NCBI RefSeq assembly: GCF_964199755.1
Contig: NC_133896.1
Coordinates: 101,058,549 to 101,122,548 of the forward strand
Length of the DNA: 64,000 nt
Reading direction: 5' to 3'
DNA from: Larus michahellis
Lineage: Eukaryota > Chordata > Aves > Charadriiformes > Laridae
Below, in pieces: positions 1 to 13,734 of the stretch (the stretch's first letter is position 1; every line of letters begins with the position of its first letter). Under the pieces are notes generated by a model. It was not told where the DNA came from. It saw nothing but the letters and a program-made list of their open reading frames with translations, and did not search any database. Both the position numbers and the translations under genes were made by a program.

Positions 1-3000
1 CTGGTTCCGATATATTAGGACACCATATGGATTTTTTAGAAACTGGTGAGGTTTGCTACAGATATTAAAGCTTTTATTAGAAGAAAATAGAACGCTCCAG
101 CATTTCTGGGACAACAAAAACCTATGAGTGAATGGAGAACATTCTTTCCAAGAAGAGGAAGGAAAAGGAAGAAACTGGGCTTGGGAACGAAAAGAGCAGG
201 AAGAATAACTCCAGGAATGTCCCTTCCAACACAAATCATTCTATGATTCATTCCCAGAAAGTCCTTCCACCCTGAAGCTCATGTTGTGCACCCTGTGAAA
301 CACACAGATGAGGAACAGCTGTATTACATTTTGCACCTCTTTCAGGATATGCACCAGCTGACCAGCAGTCACTCTCATTCCTTTGCTTCAGCTCCAGTGG
401 ACAAGGGGAACACACAGGTCCTAAAAACTGGGTGCAAAGTCCACGTGGAGCCAGAACAAAGACTCCCAATCATAACCCTACTGCCTTTCAAACCCCAGTT
501 TGACTTGTATCCAAAGTGGGCTCAAGGGAAGGCTATTGCAAAGCTCATTTTATCCTCTGCAAACCCTGCAGAAGCAAACAAGTCTTAGAAGGGTCTTGGT
601 GTTGCATGCAGCCAGGCAGCACAGGAATTACAGGCAGCCTGGCTCACAATCTCCAGCCAGCAATGCAGGTGGACAGACAAGCTATGTCTACATTATCAAG
701 TAATGTAGGCCAATAACAGAAGATTTGTAGACAGAAACAGCTGGTGCTTAGGAACTAATATCTGCACTAGCTGCACTTCAGAGAGCTGTTACTTCAAACT
801 AGTTCTAGTCTGGCCTCAAGCACTGAGCCCGTTGCATTTGAAGCATGACTGGATGACGTCTCCTTGTTTAGTTTCATCCAAAAGAAATCCACTATGAACA
901 CTTTGAGACTAGTCCATGATGTGAAAGCTTGCTAAGCGTGGCCAATGAGGAGATTAACTCCAAAACCAGTCCAAAGTAAACCGTTAATGTGGACACGTCC
1001 GTGAAGTTTTTAGAAGTCAGAGAGCTTTAAGACAGCTCAGTGACATGAACTGATTTGGATGTTGTCCCACTGACTCCGTCAGGCTAAGTACTTCCTATTT
1101 ACAAAGCTTGATTGGAGGAAAGGAGGTTTCCTAGACCTGGAGCTGTTGTTTTACAATTTGCAAGGCATAGTTCGTGATATGCAATGTGACTCTACCAACA
1201 CTCTTGATGATATCTGACACCAAATTAAGTACCTATATCAATTTAGAAAGGGAGGCTACGTCTCACTGTTTAAACTGTGTTATTGAGTAGAATCAGATAC
1301 CTTGGCTGTAAAATATGTGATAAGCATGTGGGATCTTGGGTAACAAACTGTAAGGTGAAATTGGGTAAATGAGGCATTTCAGTTCTTAGTTTTCTGCATT
1401 CATTTTTTTTTCGGATATTTTCATCCCAATTTAACTGCTACTGATGTTCAGCTTTTCTTGACAAACCCCCAGCAGGTTTATCTAACTTTTAACCAACAAT
1501 TTTGCTCATTTTCCTGTTTAATGCGATGCCACGCTAGCTGTTGACCTTGCACTGTGGCTTCACTTAACTGGTAATTTACTAATATTTATTGTTTCAAAAT
1601 TATCGACATCACTCTTAAGATGTTACTTGAAACAATTAAAGTGAGTATCATTCATATGAATTCTCCTTTTCAAGTGGGTACAGCAAGTCTTTTGATTTTT
1701 CCCACTTATTTTTATCTACTATAAGGCTTTAATTGTAGTAGTTCTTATGAAAAATTCAAGAACTACAGCTATGTTTTCAACTGTAGCTTCTAATTTATGA
1801 TTCACTACTTTTGGAATACCAGACTCAAGATACCCTGCAGCTAATTTTCAGAGGTGCTGAATGCCCACAGCTGCTGGTGGCAGCTGCTTGATACTAGTCT
1901 GTCTTTTGATTTGCAGAGGGATGGCATGTAAAGCATTAGTGTACTTGTAGCCACAAGAAAATATATTGCCAGTGACCCCAAGTCAACCCTGAGCTGGGGG
2001 AATTAGGTCTAAAGAGTAGATTGGTAGATTGTACAAGTTAGGAAGTCAGTATGGGTTTGAACACACGCCATTCCGCAATAACTTTCAGGGAGTTTATTAA
2101 TGCCACAAATATGAATGAAGTATTTCAACCCATCTTCAAAGACATTAAGCTTTTCAAAATAGCTTGGAGAGCCAAACAGCTTAGAAAGCATATTTCTAAG
2201 TAAGCTACCTCTCTTACTGCTCATAAAAATGTCTACATAAGGAGGTAGTTTGGAGGACCTAGCTTAAGGCTGGATTTACTGGTAAGAAAATGCATCTCTA
2301 CTCTTATTTGTTATTCTGTACTCCCATTCTGCTAATATCACTCAGTGTGGTACTTGCGTTTCCAAAATATATGACCAGACAAAGACACACAACCATTTCC
2401 TTCTTCCCTACTGTAGATAATTATGTACACCACCACATTGTGACTTCATACTCTGGCTTTGCATAGTACTAACTTTGTATGAAAAATAGACCTCAGGATG
2501 AGAAAAGAGCTTGGTTGTTACATCCCTTTAATACTTGGTCATTCATTTAGACCTGCATCTAAGCCAAACAGAGTTTCTGACACCGGCACATAGCCCTCAG
2601 GAATTTGACTGAGACAGGTCTCCTCTCCTGTACGGAAGACCTGCCAACAGTAAGGCTTTGCAGTCGCTGCCGGGCAGAGTCAAACGTGCACTGTTACTTA
2701 GAGTAAAGGAACCAAGCAAAGACTTATTCTTAACAAATGGCATATGCTCAAAAGCATTTTCAAGAGAACTGTTTCACATTGGGAAATGTTGAATTCAAAT
2801 AGACACATGACAATTTTCATCCCAAAATTGAGAGAAAGGTATTAAATTGAATCATGTTTCACCTTTTGCTTTGATTCAGTCACACTGAAACCCTGTGTTT
2901 TGAAAAGTTGTAAACATTTAATTTAATTTTGTTATCACCTTTATAAGATTTCATATTATTTACATATTGTTCTTAAAACTTCAGGTTTAATATAATATTA

Positions 3001-4074
3001 TGTTTCAGCATTATTAAAATAAAGCTGTTCAGAGTTTCAGAATAAAATAGATCAGAAATTCTAGTCTGAGATTTTCACTGTAATTGAGAAAGAAAGCAAA
3101 CTTTGAAACTCCAGAATATCTTGTGGGATACTACTTTCTCACTTGCTCTGCTCCTGGGTCTTTATTAATGTTAAATGTAAATAATAAATACAAGCCAGTA
3201 CCTCTAGAGGATGACAACGAGATTTTACTAAATCTTGATTCAGACACTATTTCTGTACCTTCACACATGAAAAAGAAGCTGTGTTTGTTACCAAAGATCA
3301 ACATAGCACATAATCATGTCGATTGCCATTATATAGCTCTTTTTTTTCTTCATTCTGTTACAATAACACCGAAGTGCTGGATGATAATCATAGCTGCAGT
3401 TTACAATTGCTTTTCATCCCTAAAAGGTCCTAATATGCTTAAGAATCCTTTATAGCAATGTGGTTTGCAGGGATTATTTAATCTACCACTACAGTTCAGA
3501 CACTTCTGTCATGAAATTTGCCAACTGTTCAACAGCCTTATCACACAGAAAACTAGAAATGAATGGGCAATTTACAGGTTGAAAAATAATCATCCACGAG
3601 AGATGAGATCAGAATTTCAAGATTAATAATAATAATAATAGTAACATAACCAGAACATAGCAAGTTAACAGACATGTCCGAGGCAACAGCCTCTATGGAG
3701 AATGATGTGGAACTACACAGGCTCTGGGAAGTATAGGACCTTCTTTGAAATAGGTCTTTCTCTTTCTCAGTACCCTTCTAGTGCTACTGGAAAAAGTGGA
3801 AAAGTGACAGGGCTGTAGGGTGGCTCTTCTCTATGGTATGAAAGTACCACTCTTCAAGAAGGACTTGTAAGGATCTGTCTCACTTCACTCTTGTGATGGC
3901 AAGCACAGTCACTTCTACATGGTCCGTAAGTTAGAAGCACACAGTTTGACCTTTAATGAACAACAGTTATCAAGACAGTGGCTTTTTAATGTCACTCCAT
4001 TTCATTAATGCTTCGTGCTCCACTCATCTGACCACCAGCTGCAGCTAGTTATACCTTGTCCTTACAAAGGAATC
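1..4074. other. AT-rich intergenic sequence, no gene seen
   Basis: No open frame here has the length, composition or splice context of a gene; the longest (3,084-3,455, 123 codons) has an unremarkable, low-information translation and I do not recognise it. A short AAT microsatellite lies at 3,623-3,641. I see no recognisable transposable element before the CR1 that begins near 4,075. Confidence 0.6.
3623..3641. repeat. (AAT)n microsatellite
   Basis: About six uninterrupted AAT units are read directly from the sequence. This is an ordinary short tandem repeat. Confidence 0.8.
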
Positions 4075-5301
4075 CTAAAATGTCTGACTAATCTGATAGC
4101 CTTCTATGATGGAATGACTGGATGGATAGATGAGGGGAGGGTGGTAGATGTGGTCTACCTTGACTTCAGCAAGGCGTTCAACACAGTCTCCCACAGCATC
4201 CTCATAGGGAAGCTTAGGAAGAGTGGGTTAGATGAACATACAGTAAGGTGGATAGATAACTGGTTGAAAGACAGAGCTCAGAGGGTAGTGATTAGGGGCA
4301 CAGAGTCTAGTTGGAGGTCAGTGAGGAGTGGTGTTCCCCAGGGGTCAGTACTGGGTCCAGTCCTCTTCAATATATTCATCAATGACTGGACAAGCGGATA
4401 GAGTGCACCCTCAGCAAGTTTGCCAATGACACAAAGCTGGGGGGGGTGACTGACACACCGGAAGGCTGTGCCGCCATACAGAGAGACCTGGACAGGCTGG
4501 AGAGCTGGGCAGAGAGGAACCTTATGAAATTCAACAAGGGCAAGTGTTGAGGGGAGGAATAACCCCATGCACCAGTACAGGTTGGGGGCTGACCTGCTGG
4601 AGAGCACCTCGGTGGAAAGAGACCTGGGAGTCCTGGTGGACAACAGGGTGACCAGGAGCCAGCAATGTGCCCTCATGGCCAAGAAGGCCAATGGCATCCT
4701 GGGGTGCATCAAGAAGAGTGTGGCCAGCAGGTCCAGGGAGGTCATCCTCCCCCTCTACTCTGCCTCGGTGAGGCCACACCTGGAGTACTGTGTCCGGTTC
4801 TGCGCTCTCTGGTTCAAGAGGGACAGGGAACTGCTGGAGACGGTGCGGCAAAGGGCTACCAAGATGATGAGGGGACTGGAACACCTCTCTTATGAAGAAA
4901 GGCTGAGGGATTTGGATCTCTTCAGTCTGGAAAAAAGACGGCTGAGGGGGGACCTTATCAACACTTATAAATACTTAAAGGGTGGGTGTCAGGAGGATGG
5001 GGCCAGGCTCTTTTCAGTGGTGCCCAGCGACAGGACAAGAGGTAACGGGCACAAACTTGAGCATAGGAAGTTCCACCTAAACATGAGGAGGACCTTCTTT
5101 ACTTTGAGGGTGGCAGAGCACTGGAACAGGCTGCCCAGAGAGGTGGTGGAGTCTCCATCTCTGGAGATGTTCAAAACCTTCCTGGACGTGTTCCTGTGCA
5201 ACCTGCTTTAGGTGACCCTGCTCTGGCAGGGGGGTTGGACTAGATGATCTCCAGAGGTCCCTTCCAACCCTATGGTTCTATGATTCTATGATTCTATGAA
5301 A
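4075..5301 (+). mobile_element. CR1 LINE fragment, 5'-truncated, sense strand
   Basis: The translation carries reverse-transcriptase signatures of CR1 non-LTR retrotransposons: the block around LDFSKAF (motif A, near 4,160-4,180), [11 protein letters not shown] (motif B, near 4,325-4,355), and the long CR1 C-terminal region with RPHLEYC and [10 protein letters not shown]. The 3' end is the typical CR1 3' UTR (GGACTAGATGATCTCCAGAGG-like) followed by about four ATTCTATG-type units at 5,271-5,298. The 5' part of ORF2 and all of ORF1 are missing, as usual for CR1 insertions. There is a frameshift or small deletion near 4,385-4,400 and a missing segment near 4,545-4,555, so the copy is inactive. 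It is the longest CR1 copy in the window. Confidence 0.95.
4078..5211 (+). pseudogene. CR1 ORF2 (reverse transcriptase) remnant, broken
   Basis: This is the coding remnant inside the CR1 copy. An N-terminal open part ends at a TAG at 4,399-4,401; then a different frame carries the RT catalytic motif C; then an open frame of 214 codons (4,567-5,211) covers the C-terminal domain. Motif C, normally F/Y-A-D-D, reads F-A-N-D at 4,419-4,430, so one of the metal-binding aspartates is lost. With the stop and frame changes this means the copy cannot make active enzyme. The downstream 214-codon frame happens to be uninterrupted; that reflects modest age, not selection. Confidence 0.9.
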
Positions 5302-8300
5302 TGCCCCCTTGAAACGCTGGCTCCTAGCATTTCCGGACTGTGATCCCTGAAAATGGTCCCACTTGTGTAGAATGGGAGTTGGTCATTCCAGGACTTAAGA
5401 ACATGTATCCACGTGGAGGACTTTGGGATCTAAAACCTTGCTGTGATCTTTCACCTCCCAGCCCCTTGCATTTTGCCTTTGCTGGAAGAGAACTGAAGGT
5501 ATTTAGTACAAAGGAAAATGGCAAAAGCCTGTGCACTGCAGCCTCCCCTGCAAGCACAGCCTTCCGACTCTTAACAAAGAACATGGCAGAGTTTATAATG
5601 ATGCGACATTTGGTACTGTGAGTCAACAGACTGAGTCGCACCTGTCACATACAGAATGCAGGTGGGATCTTTCCTTTGCTCTTGCCAATATTAGGTTCTG
5701 GCAATCCGTATACATGTGGCCAAATCATCACTGGATATTCCAGTTGCACCTGCATTACTCAGGATCTTGGCTCGAAATCACAGCTCTTAAAAAGACACAG
5801 AGTTCGATGTTGCTCTCATTGCATGTATGAAAACACCGTGTGCCCCAAGAACAGACTGAGCTCTGCTATCTGATTCCTCACTGACATACTCATCTGGTAT
5901 AAAAGAGATGATTTTTTTTTTTAATATAGGTCAAAATCACATCCACTTTAGTTTCTTCATTTTGTGATTTAATTATTTAAAGTACCAAGGCTTAAATGAA
6001 CTACTGAAAAATGAGATATAATTCTAGCTAGAACACCATTACTATACTGAAAGTTAATAGCCCACATGTATTGTCATTCTGACACCTTGTTTTGATCTGC
6101 TTATAAATTTCTAAGGAAATACATTTTGAACTACAATTTTCCAGTTGTGATGACCTTTTGCATGCCCATTTTGGGTTTGCATTTTATTTTTTGACAATAT
6201 GAACAGGAATGTTTCAAACATTGCTTTACCACAGGGGGAGTTGACACAAAAAGAAAATGAACTCTTTTTGCTTACAAAAAAAAAAAAAATTGTTCCTTTT
6301 TTATGAGTTCTGGCACCAGAAAGACGTAAAGCTAAAAAAAATGACAAATGTTTTCAATCCATATTCTTGTAAAAGAGGATCTTGATGTAGGTAGGACCTG
6401 TTTGTAAACAGTGCTCTATGAACATACATAGAGTACATACAGTTTTACACAGGAATACTGTTCAACACATGTGGTTCAAAGTCCTGCCAAATCAGGAGGG
6501 GCTTTTCCAGTCATGATAATAGGCTGTAGGTTGAGCAGGAATATGCATTAAGCTATAAATGGTATCCGAATTTTGCAGGAGAAAAACGTTTCTCTTCTGC
6601 AGAGACTCAAGGGAGTTGTCCCTCAGTACAATTTACCCTTCAACAGACCCTATCTCTGGATCTGCTCCACGCCTGTAAAAATGCAGCAATAGCCTTCAGT
6701 GTGTCTCTTGTGCAGCAGAGTGCAAAAGGAAAACTCCAGCTCAATCACCAGATGATACTGGAAATCTTTGGTTTTGCTTTTAATATGTCTGCCTTCTACA
6801 CTTCTCGTTTAAATAAAACAAGATTTAGAAGTTGCTGGCTGGAACAGAAACAAGTCTCCAACCGGTGCAGGGTGCTTTTACACCTTACGAGGTTCCTCCT
6901 TTACAAATTGCCAGAGGGGGCTTTCCCCTCTTCTTTCAGAGCCACCAGCCCACGGGCTGACTAGAGTGGGACTGGTCTTGCAGAGAAACTGGCCGAGTAC
7001 AATACCCAGCCCCAGCCATCCGGGCCAAGTACAACCGTTCCTGTCCTTCTCGCCTCTAGCTAAAGATCCAAGAGTGTTTCCTGGGCTACGGTGATGTGTT
7101 ATCAACCCAGGGCGGGGCAAGCAAACACGGGCATGTGGCTCAGCAAGGAGGCAGCTCCCAGCTTGGGCAACGCTGTCTGCGGGGCTGTGCTCCTCTGCGT
7201 TAGTCTTACACACCGAGAAGGTGAAGAAAACTGAGGCTGTGCCCAGTTGTTCTTGTACAGCATAGTATTTAGCACGTTGCTGTCTGAAGTTTGAAATTTC
7301 TTTTGGTGAGATTAAATAAGGCTACCAAGGGCACATTTTTAATGGAAAAAATCCGCATTGAAAGATCCGTTACCTTTAATGGAAGCTGCACAATTCAGGC
7401 TGCGTACTTACTCCCTAATGTTGTTTTAGAAAATCCTTTTTGTCCACTTTTCATCAAGTTTTCAATAGTAGGGTCCCTACATGCATATTGGAAATCCCCA
7501 GAGGAAACTTTCAAGTCAGTTTCCATGAATCCTGATAATTGTTGGATGTCTTTTCCATTTTTAGCCTCCAAAGTTTGACTTTTTTTTTTCTTACTTTTTC
7601 TCAAAGGCTATCTGATAGTCTCTTGTACATTCAGAAATATTATCATTTATTAAAGCAAATGGTGCACTTTGCTGTGTCACAGGTTATTGTTCTTCTTACT
7701 GTGCCACATTATGAGGCATCTAATTTAATACGCGTTACCTCTCTTCTGTTTGTATGCAGCCACTGGGATACAGATATTTTTCCCTGAAGTGATTGATTTT
7801 CTGTTGATGAAAGTTTATTGGAAATCCTAAGACTCCAGAGGCTGTTCAGCTGATGGCTCTCAGTCCTGAAGATGGATTTAAAAATACATCATTTCTTTCT
7901 TTCAATTTGCAAAAGAGGCACTGAGAATCAGATCTCCTTTTAAAACAAGACAGTAAAAATGAGATACAAACTTAAGAGTGGCTGATTATGAGAAGTAATT
8001 CCATTTGAGACTTTGCATATGATTGACATAGTTTATGCTTTGATAAGATTAAAAAAAATCTCCAGAGATAATCGCTCATAATGAATCATTTATTATGTAT
8101 ATCTCTTAATTCTAGAGGGGTTAAGGATGAGTGAGCATGAAAGCCAGGGACAGAGCTTTATGCATCCCATAAACACTCCTTGCAGACATTTATATGTGTC
8201 CTCAAGCACTTCTACATGAAACACAGGAATCAAGGACACTTACCGCTTTTCCTGAAACACTTCTGCTGCACAAAAAGTGTTGGCTCTCTTAGGTTCTGAA

Positions 8301-11006
8301 TGCTGTCACGACCCAAGAAACCCAGGTGGGCAAGAACAAGAGAAGCACCAGCAGCAGAGTTGCAGAGCAGAGATCCAAGGTAAAGCAGCGCTTTCTTTGG
8401 GCCACACAATAAAAGGCGTAGGACGGGAGGTCCAGAGCAGCCAGGCTGTCGCCCATCCACTTAATTACTATGGGGCCAAAAGGCGAGCATCTTGTGCAGG
8501 AAGCTAGAACCGCTACTGACATTGGTATGCCAGGGGATACATATCTTTGGCTTACTGCACTGCCTCTTCTCATTACATGCGCACTTGCAGTAGTAATACT
8601 GTTCTGTGGGGCTTGGTCTGGGGCTTAAAGCACCAAAAAGTGGTTTACATCTAAATACAGCATGGCTTTTTAAGAGCAGTGTGGGCCTAAAATTTTCAGT
8701 CCTTGAACCAATCACACCTTGGGCAAAGGATTTCTTTTTCTGGCGGACATTCTTAAAAGGACAGCCACTTTAACTACTACTTGCAGGCTTACAGAGCAAA
8801 GTTCAAATTGGTTGCATTAAACTTGAAAGGAAGATTTTGTAGCTAAGCTGTTTGCATGCCTTTTTTACAAGCTGGCATATGAGCAGTCAGCAGGTGCCTC
8901 TCTTAGAGCGACAGGCATGATATACAGCTCTTACAGCCATACAACACTTACCGCCATAAACATGGCGTGTTTTACAGGCTGCATGATGACTTAGACAAAG
9001 AGCCGTCATAATGACTTCCCTGGCTCTGTAAGAGCTCCATTTACAATTAGTGTTAGGAGGCAACACAGCTCACTTTCATGTACGGAGCTGATTCGAATTT
9101 AGCTATGACAGTCTGGTGGACAAAATGTGCTTAGGTGGTGGTCTGCAGAAATCCACGCTCTCATTTTACAACGCTGGCTGCTCGGATTGTTGAGGATGAA
9201 CCTGCCTGCGTTTTTTGCCTGTAGAACGCCTCCTAAGCTTTCTGACTGTGGTTGTTGATTCGGATTTTAATATTCACCTTTTGTTATCTGAACTGCATAG
9301 CTGAGACTTAGAGCGGATTGTCTCACCTTCATGGGAAAAATGCCAGAACTTACTGAGGGAATGAGGTACAGTTGGGGCGAAGGACCGCAGGGAACTAGGT
9401 CGGCTGGGATACAGGGAGATGTCACATTCACAGCCCACCCCGGGCCGTAAGCCCAAGACTGGGTTTCCACTCTTTGGGGTGAAAAAAAGTGTGTTTGGAT
9501 GACGTCAGGAACTTCCATTAAAAATGTGTGAAAACATAGATGATAATCTATAGTAATTTTCTGTTGATAGAGCCATTCTGCTTGGGTTTGATCACAGGTC
9601 CTGGATCACTGAGCATATGCCAAGGAGGTGCTTCCACGATGGTTCATGGTGTTACACAGCAGTGCTTCCTGATTCAGACCCGAGGGTGCTGCAAATCACC
9701 AAATATAAAAAAAATCATCGACAGCAGCAGTGCTCCGAAAACATCTTATACAAAAGGTGCGTAAGATTGGCAAATGTTTTAACGTCTCCGGTGTTCTTCA
9801 AGAGATACGTGTAAGAATCGCTATTATTATTTTTTTCCGCCTTCTAGTATTGCAGTGCTTGGTCACTACTACTTGTTCTCTCACCTGCCGTGTTTAAGCA
9901 ACATACGCTGTCTCTGTTGTCTTAATTCATCCATCTCAGGATCAAGAGAAAGTTATTTCCTAAATAAGCCTTCACTGAAATACCCACAAAAGTATAAAAT
10001 ATTTCAGCTTGCAAGAAATTAGTGAAAGGAAACCAGGAAATTGTTCCTGTTTATCTTTTGTTCTGTTTTATTTGTGTGTTTGTTTCCTTGCTTGCTTTAC
10101 AAATGGTATAAAATCCTCTTTAAAAGTTCCTCTCAACCTGGTCATTATCTAAAACCACAAATCACTATTAATGTCACTTAAAATAGACTAGAATGTAGAA
10201 TTATTCTAATTTCGTGGCTAAAAGGTATTATCTGCTATGAAAAAGGAGTGGAAAGATACATGTTTAATATAATAGGGTGGTCATCGAATTAAAAGAAATC
10301 TATTTTCCTTCTAAAAATCAAAATAAATAAATGAAAGAGAAGAGTTTACAGAATAAATATACTAAGCACGCAACTGCTAGTGCAGAGACAGATTTTTCCT
10401 AATAACAATGGAAGTTAGTAAAATGGATAGCAACAATAATGAGAACATTTGTATATGTATTACATGAGATTACAATGTGTGTCTGTGTGTGTGCGTGTGT
10501 GCAGATGACAAGGTATTTTAGCTGTCTTAAGCCAAGCATTCAATCATATAAAAAGAACAAATAGCATATTTCAAAATAACTAATAGGAGGAAAGGATACC
10601 CACACAGTAAAGAATTTTTTTTTAATACTTTTTTCTCACACCGGCACAACTGAAGAGTGGAAAGCATCACACAGAACTGGAGCAACTTTTGTCAAATTGA
10701 CATCAAAATATGGTATCTGGTTATTGAACAAGTCCAGAAATCCACAGTCTGGTAGGTCTTATTCTCTGAGAGCTTGGGTTAGATTTTTTTATGTAAACCG
10801 CTCTAGTGATGTAAAGGGGCCTTTAAGCAGAGCTCAGGAAAGAGATGACTTTCCTAAGCATTAGCCAAGGGCTCCATGTCCTACTCTTTCTCATCCTACA
10901 TTCAGTCCTGCTTTCCCTGAGCGAACATTCACCCTGATCTTCACCACCTGAAAGGTCCTCTCATGCAACTTTTAGGCACATCGACTGCTGGCCTATTGTT
11001 GATGTG
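5302..11006. other. Intergenic sequence, no gene seen
   Basis: Mixed AT-rich DNA with a somewhat GC-richer patch at 6.9-7.2 kb and many short chance frames (up to about 111 codons), none with a recognisable domain. An interrupted TG microsatellite lies at 10,475-10,502. Homopolymer A or T tracts occur at about 5,910-5,922 and 6,277-6,289. I see no RNA gene. Confidence 0.55.
10475..10502. repeat. Interrupted (TG)n microsatellite
   Basis: A run of TG dinucleotides with single-base interruptions (a C twice). It is short and probably neutral. Confidence 0.8.
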
Positions 11007-11115
11007 TATGAAGCTACTTCATGAAGAGCATCATTTAGGAACAACCTCAGAGTTTTTCAGTATGAAGCTACTTCAATGAAGAGCATCGTTTAGGAACAAC
11101 CTCAGAGTTTTTCAG
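11007..11115. repeat. Two-copy tandem duplication, 54 + 55 bp
   Basis: The segment 11,007-11,060 is repeated immediately at 11,061-11,115. Both copies begin TATGAAGCTACTTCA and end CCTCAGAGTTTTTCAG. They differ by one inserted A (after CTTCA) and one A/G substitution, so the duplication is about 98% identical and relatively recent. It is a local duplication rather than a transposable element. Confidence 0.95.
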
Positions 11116-13734
11116 AGTCTGTCACAAAAAATCTGAGACCCTAGAAATGAGAGCACTTATACAAGAGGGAAAATATATTCACACACACACAAGCATTGCC
11201 ATTGAAGATTTGCATAAAATTATTCAGATGAAGAAACCTTAGATCCATTCCCTAAAATAGCTCTTGACATACTTATCTTTAGGGACTTTTCACCTTGTGG
11301 ATGTAATTCCTTAATTAATTACTTCATCTTGTGTCTACAATCCTGCAAACCTCTTGGCAGATCTCTTATAATACAGTTACATATTCAGGTGATCCAAGCT
11401 TTGTCTCAGTCAAATGTGGTTTTTATTAATAACAATACGGGTTATAATCACAGTTCTTTTATTTTTGAAGTACTAGCTCGTCAACACACCTAGGCAACGT
11501 AGATAATGGGTTAATAAAAAAGGTAAGTAACAGCTAGGTTGAAGCTTCAAAGACAGATTTAAGTGTACATCCCTTTAAAAGTACCTCTGTACAGACACTC
11601 AGCTGCTGCACTTCATTCATAATTATGGTAAGCATTTACCTCTTTAACATAGTCTATGGAAGACAAATATTTATACTTTTCTACAATCATGGAGACAGAT
11701 GCAGCCCCTGTGTCAATGGTGAACACTGCGTCACACGATTTGGGCTCTGTGGACAGTCCAGGCCACATGGGAAGGATGCCCGGTGTCTGCTCAGTAAACA
11801 TTTGCTGACCAAATTTGTAGCAACTAAGAACTTGATCTCCTAGGTCATCTTCTAGAAGTACAGTTGCAAAACAAGTTTGTGTATGCATCCATTTAGCTGG
11901 GAACCTATTTGAAAAAGTAGGCCTCCAAGTGGCCACCAGCCCACACGGGCATGCAGATGCAGATGCGCACGTCAAATATAAACACAAAACCAAGAGGTAA
12001 ACAGGAAGCTTTTCAGGTTCGAGTTTCAAATTGGAGAAGACAATGTAAAAAGTTTGAAGATGAACAAGTGACACATTCTAGGAACAATAAGTAATATATA
12101 ACAAAATTTTGCCCCGCATGTTCCTTCTTATTAATCTAGTTGTGCATATTACTTTCAACTCCGTGCTGTCTAGATGCTGGATGATTTTTATGGAAATAAT
12201 GATTTTCTTCTGCATCTTTTCTTCTTTTTTTCTTCTCCTTCTTAGGCTTGAGATTTGGAAAAATGTGCTGGTTATTGGAAAGTTAAATCAAAGGAACAAG
12301 CACATCTGACACCTTCCTGGGCTGATATTCTAATTGCTTGCTAAAATAAATTTTGCAACTGACAGAGAAGAATATCCTGGTTTGTGTCCTGAGATTAGAA
12401 AGTTCACTATTACAGTAGAAGTTCTTATAAAAGATGATGCTTGTAGAGAAAGATGTGCTCACTTGAGTAGCTTTGGCAGCCAGTGTGATTTGGCTGCTAT
12501 GAAACTAGTGTGAATGTCACAGGATTTGGCACATTTCCCGGCTTGTTTTGTGAACTTGCCCAAAAGTCATCACTCAATCTAGTCCTCTTATTTTGTTTCC
12601 TCAATGGTGCCAGGGGATGGACTGTCCAGGTATGACTTTGCAAAACACCTAATATAGTAGGTCCTTATTACAGCTAAGAAAAAAACCCAGGAAATCCTCT
12701 GTAGGGCTTTGAACAGAAGGCAGAAATCTTTAAGTTCATTCTGTATTCAGTGGGGAACCAAGGGAGAACAGAACACTAGGGAAATAAACTTACGGTTGCT
12801 TGTGTTTCTAAATAGACAAGTTGCTGCATTCTATCATCTTGGGCTGTTTTCACACTGGATAGCTGTATTTCCAGATAACGAGGTGCAATTTCTTCAAAGC
12901 AGCTTTAAATCCTGCTGCATATGATGAAATGCTGTAATGCTTTCTATTTTCTTGTTTGTGTTTTGCAAAAAACAAGAGAACAATAACAGAGAGTTGATTG
13001 GAAAGATATTGGGGACTATCAGGCGCTTCAGAAAAAAAATCTCAAATCCTAAATATGCTAATACCTACATTTTGCTAAAAGGAGCAATTTTGTGGCTTTT
13101 ACTTTAGTGCATCCTCTTCATTAAAGAGAACTTTATGGAAGTTAAACTTTAATGCATTTTTTTGTCTGTGTTTACAATTTGGATGGGGCTTGGGAATTGT
13201 TTGTGTGTTTGTTTATTTATTTCTTGTTAATTGGATTATAAATGGTCACAGAGCCAACTCAATCTCCAGAGTCTATGATTTAACGATGTTCTGAATCTGT
13301 TTCTGAAAGGTACCCGCAGGGGAGCAGTACTGAGAAAGATGCCACCTTCTCTTTGAATAGTGTAATTAAACTTTACCTGAGTACCAATAAATTAATTTAC
13401 AAGGTCTTCCTATAACTTAAATGAAATGCAAAAATTATCCCTTCTTTGACTTATTTTCAGCAATCTGGATCAATGCAGTTTGGGAAATTTAATGCTACCC
13501 TCGTGCCTCTAGACAGTTGATCCTAAAGCCACCTCCAAACCCTTGCTTTCTCTCCTTTTCTACCAAAATTGTTATACTTTTCCTAGCCAAAAGGCTACCC
13601 ATATTTTGCTACTGCCGCATAGCTAATATGCCATTATGGAACACTGGACATATCCCCCCCGCCAAATGCAACAAATGCAAAGCAACAGCTCTTTTGGCAA
13701 GTTGTCAGAGATTATTCTTTCTTCATGTTTTTAT
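11116..13734. other. Intergenic sequence, no gene seen
   Basis: AT-rich single-copy sequence. A 153-codon minus-strand frame (11,613-12,074) is the longest in the block. It shows a hydrophobic, cysteine-containing stretch (LLVLCLYLTCASASACPCG) but no domain I recognise and no supporting splice or promoter context, so I leave it as a probable chance frame. A short CA run lies near 11,180. Confidence 0.5.

Noticed and set aside
4278..4884. Minus-strand frames of 155 and 117 codons at 4.3-4.9 kb
   Set aside because: They are antisense shadows of the CR1 reverse-transcriptase remnant.
11613..12074. 153-codon minus-strand frame with a hydrophobic, cysteine-bearing stretch
   Set aside because: No recognisable family, no promoter or splice support, and ordinary surroundings. 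Chance frames of this length are expected in 64 kb.
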